A stretch of 38,011 nucleotides of DNA, taken from assembly GCA_018001935.1 (NCBI GenBank), contig JAGNHB010000054.1, positions 1-38,011 of the forward strand. Direction: 5' to 3'. The stretch's first letter is position 1, and each line of letters begins with the position of its first letter. The notes under the pieces are model-generated. The model did not search any database and was not told the DNA's origin. It was given only the letters and a program-made list of their open reading frames with translations. Made by a program: the position numbers and the translations under genes. The stretch is from Acidobacteriota bacterium (lineage in GTDB: Bacteria > Acidobacteriota > JAAYUB01). Shown here one piece after another: positions 29,613 to 38,011 of this stretch.

Positions 29613-30227
29613 TTATTCAGGGTGGGGTTCGCCCGCGGGCGACCCCTTGATGTTGCGAACGAATCCGAGAATCCGGCCGAGCAATTCCTGCCTCCCCGTG
29701 CCGGTCACCGCGGAAAACGGGATCAGGGAGGCGCCGGGGAACCGCCGGCGCAGGTCCGCCAGGTTGCGCGCGCGCTCGTTTCCCGAGAGTTTGTCCACCT
29801 TGGTGGCAACCACCAGGTGCGGGACCTCGAGACGGTCGAGCCACGCCTTCATCACCTCGTCGAGTTCCGTGGGGGGGCGCCGGGAGTCCACGAGCATGCA
29901 GAGCAGCTTGGGGCGGTGCTTCTGCCCCAGGTAGCCTTCCACCATGGCCCCCCAGGATTCCTTCTCCTCCCGGCCGGCCCGGGCGTAGCCGTACCCGGGG
30001 AGGTCGACGACATAGAAAGAGCCGTTCACCACGAAGTAGTTCACCAGGCGGGTCTTCCCCGGCGTCGCGCTCACCTTCGCCAGGTTCTTCCGCCGAAGGA
30101 CCGCGTTGATCAGCGACGACTTCCCCACGTTGGACCGGCCCACGAACGCGGCCTCCGGGAGGACGACGTCCGGGAATCCGGAAGGGTTCCGGGCACTGGT
30201 GATGAATTCGCAGTTCAACGGTTTCAT
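29613..30227 (-). CDS. engB: ribosome biogenesis GTPase EngB (YihA/YsxC)
   Basis: EngB is a small essential GTPase needed for 50S subunit assembly. The 204 residues contain G1 GRSNVGKS at 30-37, the G2-region threonines in KVSATPGKT, G3 DLPGYGYA, G4 TKVDK and G5 FSAVTG. The N-terminal segment preceding G1 (EFITSARNPSGFP) is typical of the family. It sits 90 nt after lon and 18 nt before rho on the same strand. The lon-engB gap contains no terminator that I can see, so it is likely part of the same transcript. Confidence 0.97.
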   Translation of the reverse strand: MKPLNCEFITSARNPSGFPDVVLPEAAFVGRSNVGKSSLINAVLRRKNLAKVSATPGKTRLVNYFVVNGSFYVVDLPGYGYARAGREEKESWGAMVEGYLGQKHRPKLLCMLVDSRRPPTELDEVMKAWLDRLEVPHLVVATKVDKLSGNERARNLADLRRRFPGASLIPFSAVTGTGRQELLGRILGFVRNIKGSPAGEPHPE

Positions 30228-30317
30228 GGTTCGGTGGTAACTTTCCTCGACCTCCCCGGTCGGCCGGGCCGGGTCTCGGGGGTCAGCGAGGAAGGTCCGG
30301 TGTGATGAAAAGAACGG

Positions 30318-32702
<2,385 letters not shown>

Positions 32703-32716
32703 GGTGTTCTCCCTGG

Positions 32717-33964
<1,248 letters not shown>

Positions 33965-33979
33965 GGGCGGTCCCTCCGT

Positions 33980-34567
33980 CTATTCCCGCTTTCGGATGAC
34001 TTTGTCGATGAGGTTGTAGGCCTGGGCCTCGTCGGCCCCCATGATGCAGTCGCGGTCCACGTCCTTCTCGATGCGATCCATCGGCTGCCGGGTGTGTTCG
34101 GCGAGGATCTTGTTGGTGATTTCCCTCAGGCGCAGGATCTCTTTCGCGTGGATGTCGATGTCCGTGGCCTGCCCGGAAAGGCCCGACATGAAGGGCTGGT
34201 GGATCAGGATCCGGCTGCTGGGCAGGGCGAACCGCTTGCCCGGGGCGCCGGCTGCCAGGAGCAGGGCCGCCATGCTGGCCGCCTGGCCGATGCAGATGGT
34301 GCTCACGTCGGCCTTGATGAACTGCATGGTGTCGTAGATCGCCAGGCCCGCGGTGATGGAGCCGCCCGGGGAATTGATATAGAGGGCGATGTCCTTTTCC
34401 GGGTCCTCGGCCTCGAGGAAAAGCATCTGGGCGGTGATCAGGTTGGCCACCTCGTCCGAGATGGGCATCCCCAGGAAGATGATGTTGTCCTTGAGCAGGC
34501 GCGAGTAGATGTCGAAGGCGCGTTCTCCGCGGCTGCTCTGTTCGACGACGATGGGTACCAGGGCCAT
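33980..34567 (-). CDS. clpP: ATP-dependent Clp protease proteolytic subunit ClpP
   Basis: ClpP forms the tetradecameric proteolytic chamber used by ClpX and ClpC. The 195 residues carry the catalytic Ser98 (QAASMAAL), His123 (LIHQP) and an Asp in DVDRD near 169-173. The hydrophobic-pocket and oxyanion segment INSPGGS is at 65-70. The N-terminal [21 protein letters not shown] is typical, with little propeptide. It begins 85 nt after tig and is directly followed by clpX, so a 1:1 ClpXP supply is likely. It is the only clpP in the window and presumably serves the distant clpC as well. Confidence 0.98.
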   Translation of the reverse strand: MALVPIVVEQSSRGERAFDIYSRLLKDNIIFLGMPISDEVANLITAQMLFLEAEDPEKDIALYINSPGGSITAGLAIYDTMQFIKADVSTICIGQAASMAALLLAAGAPGKRFALPSSRILIHQPFMSGLSGQATDIDIHAKEILRLREITNKILAEHTRQPMDRIEKDVDRDCIMGADEAQAYNLIDKVIRKRE

Positions 34568-34652
34568 GAATTGCCTCCAGTGGGTTGGATGCGGGCGGCC
34601 GCCGAATGGCTCAAAACCCGCCGTCCCGGGCTCTGTCGAGGCGGGGGAGCGG

Positions 34653-35999
34653 TCACTCCTCCCCGGGAGCGGACTTTTCGGCGGCTTCGGGGACGGCGAG
34701 GGGCGCTTTCCTGGGTTCCACGATCTTCGCGGTCTGGAGGAGGGTTTCGATGGCCTTCCGGAAACGGAGACTTTCTTTCAGCCGGGGAATCGCATCCGCG
34801 TCCTTGACCAGGTTCCGGCGGAACTCCTCCGGGGTGATCTCCGCCTGGGAAGCTTGCAGGGCGATCTCCTGGTCAGCGTCCTCGTCCGAGATCGTGATCC
34901 CTTCCTTCCGGGCGATCTGGTCCAGCAGGATCGTTCGCCGCACGGCCGCTTTGAGCGACTCCTCGTCCTTCTGGCGCATCGCGGCCCAGTCGAGCTTCTG
35001 GATCTTCTCCTCGGTCATGCCGTAGGAGAGCAGTCGCTGCACGGTGTCCGTGGCGCGTCCGCGGAAAAGGGTCTCCACCATGGTCTCGGGAACGTCGAAG
35101 TCGTAATCCGAGAGCAAGCTCCGGATGAGGGCGGACTCCAGGTTCTCCTTGTTCTCGCTCTCGATGTGGAGGCGCAGGTGCTTCTCCATGGCCTCCCGCA
35201 TCGCGGCGAGGTTCTCGAAGTCCCCGGCCTTCTTCGCCAGTTCGTCGTTCAATTCCGGCAGGACTTCCCGCTGGATGGACACCACGCGCACATCCCCCGC
35301 GGCGGTCTTCCCTGCGAGGCGGATATCGTAGTGATCGGGGGGGAACGTGTGGCTGAACTCGACCCGGTCGCCGGCGGCCGCGTTGCCCAGCACTTTGTCG
35401 AGGAAGGCATTGGGGCCTTTCTCTCCGCGGAGGTGACGAAGGGACTTGACGAGGAGGGGCTCCGTCTCGTTCTCGGGCGTGACCTCGATGTCGACCTCCA
35501 CCAGGTCCCCGAGTTCGGAGGGCTGGCCGAGGATCACCTCGGGGGTGCTGAAGCGGGAGCGCAGGTGCTCGATCTCGTCCTCGACGTCCTGGAGGTCGAA
35601 CTCCCGGGGGCGGTATTCGACTTCGAGCCCGTGGTAGTCCTTGAGTTCGACCTGGGGGAGCACGTCGATCTCGACAGTCAGTTCCATGGGGGTGCCGAGA
35701 TCGTAGTCGGAGCGGAGCAGGCGCGGTTCGCCGACCGGGTTGAGGTTCGACGATTCCATGGCCGACTTGAGGGTGTCGGGAAGGGTGTTCTCCATGATCT
35801 CCTGGATGATGGCCTTCTTGTAGTAACGCTCCAGGAGGGCCACGGGGGCCTTCCCGGGGCGGAAACCCGGGACGACGGCCATCTGGCGGAGTTTCTTGAG
35901 GGCCTTTCCCCGCTCCTCTTCGGTCTTCTCGACCGGGACCACGATGTCCAGCGTGCGCTTGCAATGGCTGGGTTCCTGGACGTTGATTTTCAGTTCCAT
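34653..35999 (-). CDS. tig: trigger factor (ribosome-associated chaperone/PPIase)
   Basis: Trigger factor binds the ribosome exit site and shields nascent chains. The 448 residues hold the ribosome-binding domain (about 1-115) with its signature GFRPGKAP near residue 44. The FKBP-type prolyl isomerase domain lies at about 150-245, and the long helical C-terminal cradle follows. The true start is the ATG at 35999 ([15 protein letters not shown]), with AGGAG upstream. The open frame extends 38 codons further, but those codons run through the tRNA-Leu gene. The C-terminus ([12 protein letters not shown]) is acidic and variable, as usual. It starts only 33 nt after the tRNA-Leu 3' end with no terminator between. 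Confidence 0.96.
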   Translation of the reverse strand: MELKINVQEPSHCKRTLDIVVPVEKTEEERGKALKKLRQMAVVPGFRPGKAPVALLERYYKKAIIQEIMENTLPDTLKSAMESSNLNPVGEPRLLRSDYDLGTPMELTVEIDVLPQVELKDYHGLEVEYRPREFDLQDVEDEIEHLRSRFSTPEVILGQPSELGDLVEVDIEVTPENETEPLLVKSLRHLRGEKGPNAFLDKVLGNAAAGDRVEFSHTFPPDHYDIRLAGKTAAGDVRVVSIQREVLPELNDELAKKAGDFENLAAMREAMEKHLRLHIESENKENLESALIRSLLSDYDFDVPETMVETLFRGRATDTVQRLLSYGMTEEKIQKLDWAAMRQKDEESLKAAVRRTILLDQIARKEGITISDEDADQEIALQASQAEITPEEFRRNLVKDADAIPRLKESLRFRKAIETLLQTAKIVEPRKAPLAVPEAAEKSAPGEE

Positions 36000-36032
36000 C
36001 TTCTTCTCCTGGCGTTCGTCGATTCTGTAACC

Positions 36033-36119
36033 TGGTGCGAAAGGGGGGATTTGAACCCCCACACCCTCGCGGGTACCGGATCCTAAGTCCGGCGCGTCTG
36101 CCAATTCCGCCACTTTCGC
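36033..36119 (-). tRNA. tRNA-Leu (anticodon TAG)
   Basis: The 87-nt gene folds as a class II tRNA. The acceptor stem is GCGAAAG/CTTTCGC and the anticodon loop is CTTAGGA with anticodon TAG. A long variable arm (around ACCCGCGAGGGT) and the T arm with GTTCAAATC follow. The 3' CCA is encoded in the DNA. It is co-directional with tRNA-Lys upstream and tig downstream. Confidence 0.97.
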
Positions 36120-36279
36120 TGATAAACCCCGCCTGCCGGTGAAACCCGGTCAAGCCCGTTATTAACGACGATGAATGCTGATGACGGTTCGGAAGAAATT
36201 CATCATGGGGATTGGCGGTGTTCGAAGCCGGCCCCGGAAGCATCCCCCGTGAAGACCGTCTCCGGAGCGGCTGAGAAAG

Positions 36280-36355
36280 TGGTGAGCCGTGGAGGACTCG
36301 AACCTCCAACCCAGTGATTAAGAGTCACTTGCTCTACCGGTTGAGCTAACGGCCC
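36280..36355 (-). tRNA. tRNA-Lys (anticodon CTT)
   Basis: The 76-nt gene has the acceptor stem GGGCCGT/ACGGCTC (one G-T pair). The anticodon stem AGTGA/TCACT holds loop CTCTTAA, anticodon CTT. The T arm contains GGTTCGAGTC, and CCA is encoded. It is the first transcribed gene behind the promoter at 36429-36457. The 160 nt between it and tRNA-Leu hold no gene that I can see. Confidence 0.97.
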
Positions 36356-36428
36356 ACTTGCGTGTTCACGGCCACCCGGAAAAGAACGTCCGTCGGGGGA
36401 TGACCGGCCGCGTGTCGCGGACCGGTGG

Positions 36429-36457
36429 ATACTAACCAAGGACGAAGGCTTTGTCAA
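36429..36457 (-). promoter_or_regulatory. strong sigma70-type promoter for tRNA-Lys/tRNA-Leu (and probably tig-rho)
   Basis: On the minus strand a consensus TTGACA (36457-36452) is 17 nt upstream of TAGTAT (36434-36429). The start would fall near 36422, about 67 nt before tRNA-Lys. No other strong promoter was found before tig. Confidence 0.7.
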
Positions 36458-36464
36458 CCTTTTT

Positions 36465-37808
36465 TTACCCGCGGGTCACGTCTGCGAGTGCTTTCTCCAT
36501 TCGGGCGAACCCCTCGTCGATGGCCTCGCGGTCAATGTCGAGGGGCGGACGGAAACGGATGCTGTTCTGCCCGCTGGGCAGCAGGATGACCCCCCGGTCG
36601 CGGCAGGCCGCAAGGAGGTTGTGGCGGGACTCGCGGCAGGGCAGGGTGAACGCCGTCATCAGGCCGCGGCCCCGGATGTTGGACATCAGGTCCGGGTGTT
36701 TCCCGGCCAGACGATGGAGGTGCTCCTGGATGTACTTGCCCTGGACCGCGGCGTTTTCGACGAGCTTGTCTTCCTGGATGATCTCCAGGTAGCGCTGGGA
36801 CCGGACCATGTCCGCCAGGTTCCCCCCCCAGGTGGAGTTGATGCGGCTGGGGAGGTGGAACACGTTGTCGTGGGCCTCGTCGATCCTCTTGCTGACGGCA
36901 ATGCCGCAGATCTGGGTCTTCTTCCCGAAGCACACGATGTCGGGCTGCAGGTCGAAATGCTGATGGGCCCACATCTTCCCCGTGATCCCGATCCCCGTCT
37001 GGACCTCGTCCAGGACGAACAGGATGTCGTTTTCCAGCGTGATCTTTCGAAGGGCGTGGAGGAACTCGGGGCGGAAGTGGTTGTCCCCGCCCTCGGCCTG
37101 GATGGGCTCGATGATGAGGGCGGCGATATCGTCGGGGTTGTCGTGGATGGCCTGCATGACTTGCCGCAGGGCCAGCTCCTCGTCCTGCTTCACGCGCTCG
37201 AGGACCTCGTCCGTCACGGGGAAGGAGAGCTTGGGGTTGAGGACCCGCGGCCAGTTGAACTTCGGGTAGAGGTCGATCTTGGCCGGGTCGGTGTTGGTCA
37301 TGCTCATGGTGTAGCCGGTCCGGCCGTGGAAGGCGTCCCGGAAGTGGATCACCTGGTGGCCCACCTCGCGGATGTGCCCCTTGGCGAAGTTCTTCCGGAC
37401 TTTCCAGTCGAAGGCGGCCTTGATGGCGTTTTCGACGGCCAGGGCCCCGCCGTCGATGAAGAACAGGTAGTGCAGGTAGTCGGGCAGGGCGACCCGCGAA
37501 AAGGTATCGACGAATTCGGCCATCTCCACGGTGTAGAAGTCGGAGTTGGAGACCTTGTGCAGTGCCGCCCGCTGGAGCTTGGCCAGGAAGCAGGGTTCCT
37601 TCATCTTCGGGTGGTTCATCCCCAGGGGGGTCGAGGCGAAGTAGGAGAAGAAGTCCACGAAGTCCCGGTTGTGCCAGGAGTCGTGAATATAGGCCCCCTG
37701 GCTTTTCTCGAGATCCACCACCAACGGGAAACCGTCGGCGAGCATGTGCCGTCCGATGACGTCGAAGACTTGGTCGGGCTTGATGTGGTTCGTGTGGTTG
37801 CAGGACAT
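36465..37808 (-). CDS. lat: L-lysine 6-transaminase
   Basis: This PLP enzyme transfers the epsilon-amino group of lysine to 2-oxoglutarate, giving aminoadipate semialdehyde (piperideine-6-carboxylate) and glutamate. The 447 residues match actinobacterial lysine aminotransferases closely. Shared blocks include NKPSNSD-like HKVSNSDFYTVEMAEFV, the FIDGGALAVENA cofactor region, and EPIQAEGGDNHFRPEF. DEVQTG follows, then the Schiff-base segment FGKKTQICG (Lys296 or Lys297) and SRINSTWGGNL. The chosen ATG at 37808 has GGAGG six nt upstream. Residues 3-8 (CNHTNH) are encoded by a copy of the dispersed CCACACGAA repeat. The gene stands alone with its own promoter. No terminator is visible before the tRNA promoter that starts 8 nt beyond it near 36457. 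The likely role is lysine catabolism or an osmolyte/stress pathway. Confidence 0.95.
   Translation of the reverse strand: MSCNHTNHIKPDQVFDVIGRHMLADGFPLVVDLEKSQGAYIHDSWHNRDFVDFFSYFASTPLGMNHPKMKEPCFLAKLQRAALHKVSNSDFYTVEMAEFVDTFSRVALPDYLHYLFFIDGGALAVENAIKAAFDWKVRKNFAKGHIREVGHQVIHFRDAFHGRTGYTMSMTNTDPAKIDLYPKFNWPRVLNPKLSFPVTDEVLERVKQDEELALRQVMQAIHDNPDDIAALIIEPIQAEGGDNHFRPEFLHALRKITLENDILFVLDEVQTGIGITGKMWAHQHFDLQPDIVCFGKKTQICGIAVSKRIDEAHDNVFHLPSRINSTWGGNLADMVRSQRYLEIIQEDKLVENAAVQGKYIQEHLHRLAGKHPDLMSNIRGRGLMTAFTLPCRESRHNLLAACRDRGVILLPSGQNSIRFRPPLDIDREAIDEGFARMEKALADVTRG
37782..37800. repeat. CCACACGAA-type repeat inside the lat 5' end
   Basis: GATGTGGTTCGTGTGGTTG on the plus strand is two units of the repeat seen at 23316-23340. 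On the coding strand it translates as NHTNHI, immediately after the lat start. Confidence 0.65.
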
Positions 37809-37841
37809 GCGCTCCTCCCAGGGTGAGATCAAACAGCAAAG

Positions 37842-37869
37842 TTTATCGTGTTCGGAGGGGAGCTGTCAA
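37842..37869 (-). promoter_or_regulatory. sigma70-type promoter of lat
   Basis: On the minus strand a consensus TTGACA (37869-37864) is 16 nt upstream of GATAAA (37847-37842). The transcript would start near 37835, 27 nt before the lat ATG. Upstream of it to the window end (38011) I see no gene. Confidence 0.6.
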
Positions 37870-38011
37870 TTCGAATCAGGGCAAACCCAGCGGTTTCGCA
37901 TCATGAGGACAAGCAGGGCCAAAAGGGGCGCGGTGAGAGGTTTTGAAGCGTTTCAGAGACAGCCGGCATTCTTGTGCGAGGGGGGTGATAGAGCAAAAGC
38001 GGCGGTAAAGT

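Overview
The window is GC-rich bacterial chromosome with compact, operon-organised housekeeping genes and no phage, plasmid, IS or CRISPR signal. The mix suggests an anaerobic or facultatively anaerobic Gram-negative bacterium, most plausibly Acidobacteriota (Aminicenantia/Holophagae/Thermoanaerobaculia-like) or a neighbouring deltaproteobacterial-type lineage. The pointers are a tig-clpP-clpX-lon-engB-rho cluster, a lone ClpC, a DUF6600/FecR protein, a secreted carboxypeptidase-regulatory-like protein, an S9 peptidase, an oxygen-sensitive HgdB/HgdC-type protein, and many short palindromic intergenic repeats. The assignment is an inference; no rRNA or other decisive marker is present.

Layout. 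(1) 16-6575, minus: a translation/transcription-factor operon rimP-nusA-infB-DUF503-amidase, with a clear sigma70-type promoter and a terminator-like hairpin in its very short leader. (2) 6724-9132, plus: a large secreted FecR/DUF6600 protein with a Ser/Arg/Tyr/Pro-repeat tail, then two hairpin terminators and minus-strand htpX. (3) 10841-14867, plus: a zinc-ribbon methyltransferase, an 850-residue multi-receiver/degenerate GGDEF regulator, and a small secreted protein. (4) 14865-15553: a gene-free stretch crowded with unrelated short tandem repeats. (5) 15572-19032, minus: three overlapping genes encoding a small unknown protein, an HgdB-HgdC fusion, and a ferredoxin-like protein with a GlcF-type N-terminus. 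They diverge from an unrecognised 367-residue protein (19210-20313) across an intergenic region holding a perfect inverted repeat. (6) clpC, a DUF4416 gene, a radical SAM gene and an S9 peptidase, separated by dispersed repeats. (7) 28192-36457, minus: tRNA-Lys, tRNA-Leu, tig, clpP, clpX, lon, engB and rho, apparently read from one promoter and closed by a hairpin after rho. (8) lat, lysine 6-aminotransferase, with its own promoter.

How the genes work together. The rimP-nusA-infB group makes ribosome maturation, elongation and initiation factors. The tig-to-rho group couples nascent-chain folding, ClpXP/Lon proteolysis, 50S assembly and transcription termination. ClpC and HtpX add cytosolic and membrane quality control. 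The best candidate for an undescribed system is the 15.6-20.3 kb block: an ATP-driven low-potential electron-transfer module carried on one polypeptide, with a dedicated iron-sulfur partner, a small partner of unknown function and a divergent unknown protein. Dispersed palindromic repeats fill most of the intergenic gaps, and in two places their sequence has become part of a coding region.
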